From assembly GCA_038749595.1 (NCBI GenBank), contig JBCDHW010000010.1, positions 1 to 64,000 of the forward strand: a DNA stretch of 64,000 nucleotides. Reading direction: 5' to 3'. How positions within the stretch are numbered: position 1 is the stretch's first letter; every line of letters starts with the position of its first letter. The position numbers and the translations under genes were made by a program. Below, one piece after another: positions 16,764-24,745 of the stretch. A model generated the notes under the pieces. That model ran no database searches, was not told the origin of the DNA, and saw nothing but the letters and a program-made list of their open reading frames with translations. Source of the stretch: Parvularcula sp038749595 (lineage in GTDB: Bacteria > Pseudomonadota > Alphaproteobacteria > Caulobacterales > Parvularculaceae).

Positions 16764-17337
16764 CGATGACTCCTCACCACCCAAGACCGCTCGGCTCGTC
16801 GCCGTTAACCAAAACCAGGGCCTACACGAAGCCGTTCTTGATGACGAGTACGGATATGGCGGCCCAAACGTTGACGAAATCCTTTTATTTCGAGGCTTCC
16901 GACGAAGCTGTCCGAACCTTTAGATGTAGGAACGGACGTCACCGCTCCTTGGGCGCCGATCACGTTCAAAACATTGCGAAATTTTAGGGTGAGCGCGTTA
17001 GTGCAAAGAGCGCGTACGGTTTGTAACAACGGGCCTTTCGTGGGCTGCGGCCGAACCATCCCCTCACGCCATCATTTCAAGGCTTTAGCAGATTATGCTC
17101 CAGGCCCACCCTCTGTAACATATTGATTTGACGTTATAACCTCTGCTCTCGACAACGGGACATTCGCGCTCATGCCATTTTTTCTTACCTGCCCGTAAGG
17201 TGCATCCGCAGTCGGCCCTTGGCATGGGCGCCTTCCGCGAGGCCGGGGGGCCTGGGAACGGTCACAATGACCGAACCAACGAAGACCAAACAATCAAGCC
17301 CCGCCCCTTGCGGCACGTCAAACCGTGAGGAAAAACA
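16764..17337. other. intergenic region, no gene supported
   Basis: This 574-bp gap separates the divergent tolQ and the hypothetical gene at 17338. It must hold promoters for both. I see an 8-bp direct repeat GAGCGCGT at 16991 and 17008 and an AT-rich patch around 17118-17140, but no convincing promoter pair, RNA gene or coding frame with a ribosome-binding site. Confidence 0.5.
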
Positions 17338-17757
17338 ATGACGAACGATACTTCGCCGCGCGCGTCGACTGCGGCGTCTGCGCCCCTGAACGACGGCGCA
17401 ACAGACACCAGCGCGAACCATCCGTTTACCGATGAAGTCCGGAAGATCGTTGCGGCAGCCGAGGCACGGCCCGCCGCCATCCACGCCCACCGCGATCTCT
17501 TCAGGCTTTATCGCGACCACCTCAGCCACGGCCCCATCTCTGACGAGAGCATGGCGTCGCTGTTCACAGCGGCGACGAGCCTTCGCGCCCTAACGATCCA
17601 GGATTGCGCATACAAACTGGCGCTCTGGTGGCACGGCACCCGGGATGACGAAGACGATCCGCGCACGAACATCGTGGCAGGCAGCCTGCTTGGCGATTTG
17701 GCCCAGATCACGGGCGTCGAGGAGATCTTGCCCACGGGTGACGCAAACTCCGCCTAG
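17338..17757 (+). CDS. hypothetical protein
   Basis: A 139-aa soluble protein I do not recognise. The ATG follows a GAGGAA site. The first 30 residues are Ala/Thr/Ser-rich and probably disordered. The rest is helical (TDEVRKIVAAAEARPAAIHAHRDLFRLYRDHL and SLRALTIQDCAYKLALWWHGT) with an acidic RDDEDDPRTN loop. No signal peptide or membrane segment. It lies 55 nt before asd on the same strand, but asd has its own good ribosome-binding site, so operon membership is only possible. Confidence 0.65.
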   Translation: MTNDTSPRASTAASAPLNDGATDTSANHPFTDEVRKIVAAAEARPAAIHAHRDLFRLYRDHLSHGPISDESMASLFTAATSLRALTIQDCAYKLALWWHGTRDDEDDPRTNIVAGSLLGDLAQITGVEEILPTGDANSA

Positions 17758-17812
17758 CGCAACGCGGCGTGCCCGCTTATAGCCCGCTTTTGCACCTGCG
17801 AAGGAGAGTGCC

Positions 17813-18847
17813 ATGCCGATCACTGTTGCTGTTGTGGGCGCCACGGGAATGGTGGGCCAAGAGGTCCTGGCGATCCTGGCGGAGCGAATGTTCCCGGCGG
17901 ACGAAGTGTTCGCCGTGGCCTCGCGCAACTCGCTTGGCCGCGAGGTGAGCTATGGCGACAAGACCCTGAAGTGCCAGGATCTTGAGCAGTTCGACTTCTC
18001 CAAGGCGACCATCTCGATCTTCGCAGCAGGCGGCGATGTCGCCAAAGAGTGGGCACCGAAAGTGGCGAAGGCTGGGTCGATCGTCATCGATAACTCATCG
18101 GCCTTCCGCCTCGATCCAGACGTGCCCCTCGTCGTGCCGGAGGTGAACCCGGACGCCGTCGAGGGCTTTGGCAAACGCAACATCATCGCCAACCCGAACT
18201 GCTCAACGGCGCAGCTGCTGGTCGCACTGAAGCCGCTCCATGATGCAGCAACGATCAAGCGGGTGGTCGTGGCGACCTACCAGTCGGTCTCAGGCGCAGG
18301 CCGCGCGGCTTCCGACGAGCTGTTCCAGCAAACCAAGGGTATTTTTGTTGGCCAAGACGCCGAGCCCACGGAATTCACCAAGCAAATCGCCTTCAACGTG
18401 ATCCCGCACATCGATGTCTTCCTCGACGACGGCTCCACCAAAGAAGAGTTCAAGATGGTGGCCGAGACCAAGAAGATGCTCGATCCCAAGATCAAGCTCA
18501 CCGCCACCTGCGTGCGCGTGCCCGTCTTCGTCGGCCACTCCGAAGCGGTGAACATCGAATTCGAACGGCCGATCTCAGCCGACGAAGCCCGCGCCATCCT
18601 GCGCGAAGCACCGGGCTGCCTGGTCGTCGATAAGCACGAGGATGGCGGCTACGTCACACCCGTCGAGTGCGTCGGCGATTTCGCCACCTTCATCAGCCGG
18701 GTGCGCGAGGACTCAACGATTGAGAACGGCCTCAACATCTGGGTCGTCTCGGACAATCTGCGCAAAGGCGCAGCGCTCAACACCGTCCAGATCGCCGAGC
18801 TGCTCCTCAACCGCGGCCATCTCGGCGCGGTGCCGCAAGTCCACTAA
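17813..18847 (+). CDS. asd: aspartate-semialdehyde dehydrogenase
   Basis: A 344-aa enzyme reducing aspartyl phosphate to aspartate semialdehyde, the branch point for lysine, diaminopimelate, threonine and methionine. The N-terminal NADP-binding GATGMVGQEVL, the substrate segment SSAFRL, the catalytic cysteine C130 in NPNCSTAQL and the histidine region VGHSEAVNIEF are all present. An AAGGAG site precedes the ATG. Confidence 0.97.
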   Translation: MPITVAVVGATGMVGQEVLAILAERMFPADEVFAVASRNSLGREVSYGDKTLKCQDLEQFDFSKATISIFAAGGDVAKEWAPKVAKAGSIVIDNSSAFRLDPDVPLVVPEVNPDAVEGFGKRNIIANPNCSTAQLLVALKPLHDAATIKRVVVATYQSVSGAGRAASDELFQQTKGIFVGQDAEPTEFTKQIAFNVIPHIDVFLDDGSTKEEFKMVAETKKMLDPKIKLTATCVRVPVFVGHSEAVNIEFERPISADEARAILREAPGCLVVDKHEDGGYVTPVECVGDFATFISRVREDSTIENGLNIWVVSDNLRKGAALNTVQIAELLLNRGHLGAVPQVH

Positions 18848-18889
18848 ACGCTCAGCCGCCACGCTCTCCCACAAGCTGGCGGCCTGCGG

Positions 18890-19102
18890 TTATTGGGGAT
18901 GTTGATCGAACAGGATGCCTGCCGCCATGGCTGCGAGCGTCGTCGCTTCAAGCTCGACATCGCGCTTGTAGCCGCCGTTGGGCTTCGCTTCAGCCACCTG
19001 AACCGTCAGCCCGGTCAGCGCCACAGCGAGCGCCGCCATGGTGTACCGGCCTTTGGCCGAGCGGCGTTTGAAAATGTATCGACGTTCCACGAGGACGTGC
19101 AT
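18890..19102 (-). CDS. small hypothetical protein, possibly exported
   Basis: A 70-aa product starting at the ATG at 19102, which has a strong GGGAGG site. It begins with a basic stretch (MHVLVERRYIFKRRSAKGR), then a hydrophobic segment (MAALAVALTGLTVQVAEA) ending in a plausible signal peptidase site, then a short tail. It lies between convergent asd and co-directional phaB. I do not recognise it. Confidence 0.5.
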   Translation of the reverse strand: MHVLVERRYIFKRRSAKGRYTMAALAVALTGLTVQVAEAKPNGGYKRDVELEATTLAAMAAGILFDQHPQ

Positions 19103-19153
19103 GGCAATCCTCCCTTTCCTCACAAAAAGGAAACTCGCCGAACAATGAGGCAG

Positions 19154-19183
19154 AGATGGGGCAACCTTAGGGCGACCCCATCT
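19154..19183. terminator. hairpin downstream of phaB
   Basis: A perfect 8-bp stem (AGATGGGG / CCCCATCT) begins 17 nt past the phaB stop. The T-rich flank (TTTCTTT) is on the plus-strand side, so its role as a phaB terminator is not certain. Confidence 0.4.
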
Positions 19184-19199
19184 TTCTTTGCCGTGCCGC

Positions 19200-19925
19200 T
19201 TAGGCAGCGATGTATTGGCCGCCGTTGGCGGTGAGGACAGCGCCCGTGATGAAGCCGCTTTGCTCGGAGGCGAGGAAGGCGACCATGTGGGCCATCTCTT
19301 CAGGCGTGCCCATCCGGCCGACGGGGATCCCGGCGACGATCGAGTCGAGGACCTCTTGCTTCATGCCCGACGTCATGTCGGTGGCGATATAGCCTGGCGC
19401 GAGCGCGTTGACCGTGATCCCTTTGCGGGCGGTCTCTTGCGCCAGGGCGCGGGTGAAGCCGATGAGGCCCGCTTTCGCCGCGGAATAGTTGGTCTGGCCG
19501 AACTGGCCCTTTTGGCCGTTGATCGAGCTGACATTGATGATTCGGCCAAAGCTGCGGTCACGCATGCCGTTGATCACGGGGCGGGTCATGTTGAAGACCG
19601 AATCGAGGTTGGTGGAGATCACCGCTTTCCACTGATCAGCGCTCATCTTGTGGAACGCGCCGTCGCGGGTGATGCCCGCATTGTTGACCAGCACTGCAAC
19701 GCGGCCATGGTCGCTCTCGATCTGGCCGAGGACAGTTTCGCAAGCGCCGGCATCCGAGACGTCGCACTGATAGCTGACGATGCCGAGCTCTTCCTCGCAC
19801 TGCTTCGCCGCTTCCGCGTTGCCGCCATAGATCGCGGCGACGGTGTAGCCGTCGTCTTTGAGGCGCTTCGAGATGGCTTTGCCGATGCCGCGCGTACCGC
19901 CGGTGACCACTGCCAGTTTGCTCAT
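19200..19925 (-). CDS. phaB: acetoacetyl-CoA reductase
   Basis: A 241-aa short-chain dehydrogenase reducing acetoacetyl-CoA to (R)-3-hydroxybutyryl-CoA for PHB synthesis. It has the cofactor loop TGGTRGIG, the NNAG motif, and the catalytic S134, Y147 and K151 in NVSSING and NYSAAK. The family match is strengthened by phaA and phaR within 4 kb. It is separated from phaA by about 2 kb holding two lipoprotein genes and a CTERM-signal gene. A PhaR-site-like hairpin lies 116-145 nt upstream. Confidence 0.95.
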   Translation of the reverse strand: MSKLAVVTGGTRGIGKAISKRLKDDGYTVAAIYGGNAEAAKQCEEELGIVSYQCDVSDAGACETVLGQIESDHGRVAVLVNNAGITRDGAFHKMSADQWKAVISTNLDSVFNMTRPVINGMRDRSFGRIINVSSINGQKGQFGQTNYSAAKAGLIGFTRALAQETARKGITVNALAPGYIATDMTSGMKQEVLDSIVAGIPVGRMGTPEEMAHMVAFLASEQSGFITGAVLTANGGQYIAA

Positions 19926-20040
19926 CAGGTTTCTCCCTTATGTCCATTCGCGGCTTCTCTCGGCCTTAAGAGGGCACGGTTCCGCGGGTTGCGAGGCGAC
20001 CTTTAGCGCCCGATTTCGCAGAGACCAGGGGGAAGTACAC

Positions 20041-20070
20041 GCTGCACTGCACATTTTTGTGCGGTGCAGC
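20041..20070. promoter_or_regulatory. TGC-rich hairpin, candidate PhaR operator
   Basis: A 13-bp inverted repeat (one T-G wobble) around TTTT. Each arm carries a near match to the CTGC-N3/4-GCAG pattern reported for PhaR sites: CTGC-ACT-GCAC and GTGC-GGT-GCAG. It is upstream of phaB and 23 nt past the stop of the lipoprotein gene at 20093. It could instead end that transcript, but there is no U-run. Confidence 0.45.
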
Positions 20071-20092
20071 ATTTTGCCAATTGCTCTGGGCT

Positions 20093-20428
20093 TTAGGGGC
20101 CGATGCTCCAAGAATTCCCGCCGATTGCGCCGCCGCTGCATCCGCCCCCGGCGGCGCGGGTGCTTGGATCACCGGTCCGCTCTCCCCGCCGCATAGCCGC
20201 CCGATCATCCTGGGCAGCAATCTCGCGCAGGCACCGCTCATTGCTGGCTGCTTGCTCCACCGCCAAGCGGCTGCGCTCCCCTTTGATGCAGCGGTCACGG
20301 GCCTCACCCGGCTGTTTACCCTTGCAGCTCTCGTAGGCCGCCGACAGCACCTGGCGGTCGGCACTGGTGGCGCAAGCAGCAAGGCAAACCCCAAGACCTG
20401 CCAAAGAAATCAGAAGAGTAACGCGCAT
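20093..20428 (-). CDS. hypothetical lipoprotein
   Basis: A 111-aa predicted lipoprotein with a hydrophobic leader and the lipobox LAAC at C19. The mature part is charged and cysteine-containing (AYESCKGK, ARDRCIKGE, SNERCLREI), with a glycine-rich end. No known domain is apparent. It is on the same strand as the next lipoprotein gene upstream (20486-20764) and phaB downstream. Confidence 0.65.
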   Translation of the reverse strand: MRVTLLISLAGLGVCLAACATSADRQVLSAAYESCKGKQPGEARDRCIKGERSRLAVEQAASNERCLREIAAQDDRAAMRRGERTGDPSTRAAGGGCSGGAIGGNSWSIGP

Positions 20429-20485
20429 GTTATGGCTCCATCGACGCTGCCGAACGATCGCATAGATGGTGCGGGAGGCAAACCT

Positions 20486-20764
20486 TCACCCGCCAAAAAG
20501 CGCGTCCGCCAGCATCGGATCATCGGCCAGGCTCGTCGGTGTGCGCAATTCGCGATCCAGCTGGACCTCTTGGGCCCACAACAGCTGCTGGCGCTCCCAG
20601 CACCGGGCCAGGCACCGCTGCTGGGCCAGATAATCATTCATCGCACGACAATGCGCCCGCTCCTGCGCAAGCAAACGCGACGGCGTCGTCATGAACCCCA
20701 TGGTTCCGCAGCCGGACAGCCCGACCGCCGCTACAGCAAGCAGGGCCCAACTTTTGAGCCGCAT
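20486..20764 (-). CDS. hypothetical lipoprotein
   Basis: A 92-aa predicted lipoprotein. The start at 20764 has a GGGAGG site and gives a leader MRLKSWALLAVAAVGLSGC with the acylated cysteine at residue 19. The mature part has regularly spaced cysteines and glutamine-rich helices (HCRAMNDYLAQQRCLARCWERQQLL). It resembles the neighbouring lipoprotein gene only in general style. Function unknown. Confidence 0.65.
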   Translation of the reverse strand: MRLKSWALLAVAAVGLSGCGTMGFMTTPSRLLAQERAHCRAMNDYLAQQRCLARCWERQQLLWAQEVQLDRELRTPTSLADDPMLADALFGG

Positions 20765-21007
20765 GATCAAGCCTCCCACCGCGACCGTCCACCTCGAAGA
20801 GCGCTCGCATTCCCGCGGAGAAGAGTGACAAAGAAACGTTTTGGCCTGGTGAAGTTCGGTGGGTCGAGTTGAGGCGATCCTGTTCACCTTGTTGGGCCGT
20901 CGGCCACATAACCGGTTAGCCGGAGTTTGAGCGCAAGCGGCGTGCCGTTAGGGAGGGCGCAAGACCCTCCGCCCTTTTCCGGTGAGCTTGGGCGGCCAGC
21001 CTACGAA

Positions 21008-21043
21008 AAAGGCGGCGCCCCCACTGCTGCGGATGCCGCCTTT
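21008..21043 (-). terminator. rho-independent terminator
   Basis: AAAGGCGGC and GCCGCCTTT form a 9-bp stem with an 18-nt loop, with an A-run on the left (U-run for the minus strand). It lies 25 nt past the stop of the CTERM gene at 21069. Confidence 0.7.
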
Positions 21044-21068
21044 GGTATTCAAAGGCCCTTGGGAGCCG

Positions 21069-21710
21069 CTAGCCGGCCCGTTGCCGACGGCGAAGCCCAA
21101 ACGCGCCAAGACCGGCCAGCATCAAAGGAGCCGCTGCAGGCACCGGTACAGCCGTGGAAAAACCGTCGACCTGGAGGTGATCGAGAGCGAACGCGTTTCT
21201 GTTTGCAATGACGATTTCATCGAACGCCGCTGCTGTGACGTAGAAGAAGTCCAGCACGCCGCCGCGCTGCGCTGTGAAAGCCAAGGTATCAATCACGGCG
21301 CCATCGTTTTTGAAGGTGATGGTGCCGTTTCCTTGAGAGTCATGGATACCAAAGCCGAACCGGGTGATGTCGTTGGCGAAGGTGAACGTCATTTCTGTGG
21401 CGAGCACGTTCACTTGCCCGAGGGGATCAACCACTGCGGGGCCCGACGGTGTAATACCCAGCGCCCGCGATGCGTTCCGTACAGGCTCGTTGTTGAAAGG
21501 GTCACTGGCCGACGCCACGCCCATCACACCCGTGATGCCCAGGCTAGCCAACGCCGCCCGCAAATCGGCTGTGCCGGGGTTCACGCCTTCGAAATCCTCT
21601 TCGACCGGCTGAACAAAGTCAGTCGATGCGATGAAAGACGCAGCATGGGCGGGCACTAAAACCGCGGAGAGCGAGAGTGAGGTCGCAAGACCTAAAAGCA
21701 GAGTCTTCAT
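21069..21710 (-). CDS. secreted protein with VPxxA/PEP-CTERM-like sorting signal (third, unrelated body)
   Basis: A 213-aa exported protein with a signal peptide (MKTLLLGLATSLSLSAVLVPAHA) and a C-terminal VPVPAAAPLMLAGLGAFG helix followed by RRRQRAG. The sorting signal resembles the pair at 1-2.7 kb, but the body does not. It instead resembles common PEP-CTERM passenger domains (FGFGIHDSQGNGTITF, FDEIVIANRNAFALDHL), which are beta-rich and non-catalytic. Three such genes in one window imply an active sorting enzyme elsewhere in the genome. It lies between phaA and the two lipoprotein genes. Confidence 0.85.
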   Translation of the reverse strand: MKTLLLGLATSLSLSAVLVPAHAASFIASTDFVQPVEEDFEGVNPGTADLRAALASLGITGVMGVASASDPFNNEPVRNASRALGITPSGPAVVDPLGQVNVLATEMTFTFANDITRFGFGIHDSQGNGTITFKNDGAVIDTLAFTAQRGGVLDFFYVTAAAFDEIVIANRNAFALDHLQVDGFSTAVPVPAAAPLMLAGLGAFGLRRRQRAG

Positions 21711-21897
21711 AGGGCCCCCCGGCGGGATACTTACATCTGTGATAGAGTATCAACGCAAAGGCAGCTGCTCCAGCGTCTTGTCCAACGTGGTTACTTCGCA
21801 AACGCAACGGCAGGGAGAAACCGAAGCAATGAGCGCGAAAGAAGGCACACATCGCCTTAACAGGTAGGGGAAATTCGGACCGGCGATCTTGGGGCCC

Positions 21898-21925
21898 AAA
21901 AAAAGGCCGCGCTTTGAGCGCGGCC
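21898..21925 (-). terminator. rho-independent terminator of phaA
   Basis: GGCCGCGCT-TTG-AGCGCGGCC, a perfect 9-bp stem, with a run of A on the left (U-run for the minus strand), 28 nt past the phaA stop. Confidence 0.85.
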
Positions 21926-21953
21926 TCTTCAGCGTTTGGTCCGATGCGAAGCC

Positions 21954-23135
21954 TTAGTGCATGCGCTCGACGCACATGGCGACGCCCATGCCGCCGCCAA
22001 TGCACAAGGTGGCGAGGCCTTTGTTCACTTCCCGGCGCTTCAGCTCGTGTAGAAGCGTGGTCAGGACCCGGGCGCCCGACGCGCCGATTGGGTGGCCAAG
22101 GGCGATCGCGCCGCCATTGACGTTGACCTTCTCAGGATCCCAGCCGAGCTCTTTGCCGACCGAGAGGGCCTGGGCAGCAAACGCTTCGTTGGCTTCGATG
22201 AGGTCGAGGTCGTTCAGCGACCAGCCCGCTTTCTCCAGCGCGAGGCGCGAAGCAGGTGCGGGGCCAATGCCCATGATCGCCGGGTCAACGCCGCAATGGG
22301 CAAAGCTCGCCACGCGAGCGAGCGGAGTAACGCCGCGCTTCTCGGCTTCGTCCATCGACATCAGGACCAGCGCCGCTGCGCCGTCGTTGAGGCCCGATGC
22401 ATTGCCTGCCGTGACAGAGCCCTCTTTCGCGAAGGCCGGGCGCAAACCGCCAAGCTTCTCCGCCGTGGTGCCGCCGCGGATATACTCGTCCTTGTCGAAG
22501 ACGATGTCGCCCTTGCGGTTCTTGATCGTCACCGGAGTGATCTCCGCGTCGAAGTAACCGGCCTCTTGCGCGGCAGCGGCTTTCTGCTGCGAGCCCGCAG
22601 CGAATGCGTCCTGATCATCGCGGCTGATTTGGTACTTTTCGGCCAAGTTTTCAGCGGTTTGGCCCATGTGGTAATTGTTGAACGCATCCCACAGGCCATC
22701 AACGATCATCGTATCGACGAGGCTGACTGGACCCATCTTCGTGCCGTTGCGCATCAGCGAAGCGTGGGGCGCAGCGGACATGTTCTCCTGGCCGCCAGCT
22801 ACGACGATGCTGGCATCACCGTTCTTGATCACCTGGGCACCCAGCATCGCTGCGCGCAGGCCCGAGCCGCAGACTTGGTTGATCGTCATCGCAGGGCGCT
22901 CTTGCGCAACACCTGCATTGATCGACGCTTGCCGCGCAGGGTTTTGGCCAAGACCGGCGGTCAACACGTTGCCGAGGATCACTTCATCGACAGCCTCACC
23001 GTCGACACCGGCTCGGCTCAGCGCTTCTTTCACGGCGACCGTGCCCAGATCAGCAGCGCTGACCGGCGCAAGCGTCCCGCCAAAGCTCCCGATGGCCGTC
23101 CGCGCGGCACTGGCAATCACAACATCCTGACTCAT
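21954..23135 (-). CDS. phaA: acetyl-CoA acetyltransferase (beta-ketothiolase)
   Basis: A 393-aa thiolase condensing two acetyl-CoA to acetoacetyl-CoA. The nucleophile C89 in NQVCGSGL, the ALGHPIGASG histidine motif and the TLCIGGGMG cysteine motif are intact. The ATG at 23135 has an AAGGAG site. It is divergent from phaR, with a 129-bp intergenic region containing a TTGC-N4-GCAA palindrome. phaB is on the same strand but separated by about 2 kb, and a terminator follows phaA, so the usual phaAB operon is split. Confidence 0.96.
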   Translation of the reverse strand: MSQDVVIASAARTAIGSFGGTLAPVSAADLGTVAVKEALSRAGVDGEAVDEVILGNVLTAGLGQNPARQASINAGVAQERPAMTINQVCGSGLRAAMLGAQVIKNGDASIVVAGGQENMSAAPHASLMRNGTKMGPVSLVDTMIVDGLWDAFNNYHMGQTAENLAEKYQISRDDQDAFAAGSQQKAAAAQEAGYFDAEITPVTIKNRKGDIVFDKDEYIRGGTTAEKLGGLRPAFAKEGSVTAGNASGLNDGAAALVLMSMDEAEKRGVTPLARVASFAHCGVDPAIMGIGPAPASRLALEKAGWSLNDLDLIEANEAFAAQALSVGKELGWDPEKVNVNGGAIALGHPIGASGARVLTTLLHELKRREVNKGLATLCIGGGMGVAMCVERMH

Positions 23136-23169
23136 AACGCACTCCTTCAAACGCGCTCCGGAACCCTTT

Positions 23170-23181
23170 TTGCATCCGCAA
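23170..23181. promoter_or_regulatory. palindrome between phaA and phaR, candidate PhaR site
   Basis: TTGC-ATCC-GCAA keeps the TGC-N4-GCA core reported for PhaR operators, in the divergent promoter region. A CCGCA-ATGC-TGCGG repeat overlaps it. PhaR homologues are known to repress their own gene. Confidence 0.4.
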
Positions 23182-23264
23182 TGCTGCGGCGCGGGGATTC
23201 GCGGGATTTTCTTTTCCTGCCGTCTCGGCTATCGCCAATCCCCATGTGAGGAAAGCGGTTTTCT

Positions 23265-23879
23265 ATGGCTCTCGAACAACCCAACACTGAAGATAGCAAG
23301 CCCGAAGCGCAGGATGGCGAAGAGATCGTCATCAAGAAGTACGCGAACCGGCGCTTGTACAACACGAAGAGCTCCACGTACGTGACGCTCGAGACCCTCG
23401 CGGAGATGGTCAAAGCCGGTGACAACTTTGTCGTCGTTGATGCGAAAAGCGGCGAAGACCTCACCCGTACCGTGTTGGCCCAAATCATCTTCGAGCAAGA
23501 GACCAAGGGCCAAAACCTGCTCCCCGTCCGCTTCCTGCGCCAGCTGATCGGGCTCTACGGCGACAACCTGCAAAGCTTTGTGCCGAGCTATCTCGAAGCG
23601 TCGATGGAGACCTTCCGCAAGAACCAAGAGACCATGCGCCAGTCCCTGTCGGAAGCCTTCACTGCACCGCAATCGGGCATGAAGATCTTCGAGGATGCCG
23701 CGCGCACCAACATGGCAATGTTCGAGCAAGGCATGGCCATGTTCGGCCTTAAGTCGCCTGGCCATGGCGGCCCCCACGGCGGCGGCATGCCTGCCAAAGA
23801 TGGCGAGGTCGAAGCCCTCCGCGCTGAGGTCGAGCGTCTCAAAGGCGAGCTGGCCACCGCCCGCGGGTCCAAGTCTTAG
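23265..23879 (+). CDS. phaR: polyhydroxyalkanoate synthesis repressor PhaR
   Basis: A 204-aa regulator. The N-terminal DNA-binding domain has the family signature IKKYANRRLYNTKSSTYVTL (residues 23-42), followed by the PHB accumulation domain with VLAQIIFEQE and LPVRFLRQLI. The C-terminus has a methionine/phenylalanine helix, a glycine-rich stretch and a short coiled coil. PhaR binds both DNA and PHB granules and releases phasin and its own promoters when polymer accumulates. The 3' end overlaps the converging glycosyltransferase gene by 4 nt. Confidence 0.96.
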   Translation: MALEQPNTEDSKPEAQDGEEIVIKKYANRRLYNTKSSTYVTLETLAEMVKAGDNFVVVDAKSGEDLTRTVLAQIIFEQETKGQNLLPVRFLRQLIGLYGDNLQSFVPSYLEASMETFRKNQETMRQSLSEAFTAPQSGMKIFEDAARTNMAMFEQGMAMFGLKSPGHGGPHGGGMPAKDGEVEALRAEVERLKGELATARGSKS

Positions 23880-24745
23880 CGCACGCTCTTCACGCGATGG
23901 GCGACGCTGCGAAAAGCAAAGCTCACCCACAGCATACCGCGGAGCAAAGTGAGAAAACCGGGCGGATAGACGTCTTTAAAGTGCGTCGCGAAGTAGAGGT
24001 TGAGGCTCTGCTTCTTGCGCCGCTCGACGAACAGCGGATCCACTTCGCTCGAGCTCTTGTGGTGCACCACCCGAGCGCTCGGCACGAAGATCGCGCGCCC
24101 GCCCGCTTTGCTCAACCGCACAAAGAAATCGACGTCCTCCACATGCAGAAAGAAGCGCGGGTCAAAGCCGCCCAGCTTCTCCCACGTCGACCGCGGCACC
24201 AGAAACGCCGCGCCCGAAAGGCACGGCACCGCCGTCGGCTCAGCCAGCGGCGCAGCCTCATGGTCATTGAACCGCTTGAAATACGGATGGTTGGGCATCA
24301 GCCGGTAGGCGCGTGACGCCTCAACAAAAGCGTTCCAAGGCGTCAGGATCGCGCGGCGCGAGCCCTGCTGCTCCGTCCCGTCAGGATTGTCGAGGCGCGG
24401 CCCCGCTGCCCAATCGTCGGACCCATCCTCCTGACCGCACCGCAGCAGCTCAACCGCGCCCGCCTTGGGCAACAGAGCGTCGGGGTTGAGGAACAAGAAA
24501 TACTCCCCGCGCGCTGAAGCCGCGCCGCGGTTGCACGCCCGGCCAAACCCTTCGTTGCCGTGCCCCGTGATCACCGACAGGCGCGCATTCTCGCGGCTCA
24601 TCGCCAGCAGTTTCTCGGTCACCTCCGCCGGGTTGCCGTTGTCGACGACAACCACCTCGGAGACCCCTTCGGCGTCGAGCGCACTGGCGAGGCTCTCCCA
24701 CAGGATGGCCCCCGTGTGATAGGTCACCATCACCACACTGATCAT
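23876..24745 (-). CDS. family 2 glycosyltransferase, rhamnosyltransferase-like
   Basis: A 289-aa GT-A enzyme. It has the nucleotide-sugar part (SVVMVTYHTG, VVVVDNGN, GNEGFGRACNRG), an NPDA motif in the DXD position (FLFLNPDALL), and the acceptor-side HVEDVDFFVRL. That architecture is typical of WbbL-type transferases in polysaccharide synthesis. The ATG overlaps the stop of the O-antigen-ligase-like gene by 4 nt, so they are co-translated. The sugar donor cannot be told. Confidence 0.9.
   Translation of the reverse strand: MISVVMVTYHTGAILWESLASALDAEGVSEVVVVDNGNPAEVTEKLLAMSRENARLSVITGHGNEGFGRACNRGAASARGEYFLFLNPDALLPKAGAVELLRCGQEDGSDDWAAGPRLDNPDGTEQQGSRRAILTPWNAFVEASRAYRLMPNHPYFKRFNDHEAAPLAEPTAVPCLSGAAFLVPRSTWEKLGGFDPRFFLHVEDVDFFVRLSKAGGRAIFVPSARVVHHKSSSEVDPLFVERRKKQSLNLYFATHFKDVYPPGFLTLLRGMLWVSFAFRSVAHRVKSVR

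Noticed and set aside
20951..20979. GGAGGG/CCCTCC hairpin as a terminator
   Set aside because: No gene on the plus strand ends there, and on the minus strand no U-run follows; a better terminator lies at 21008-21043.
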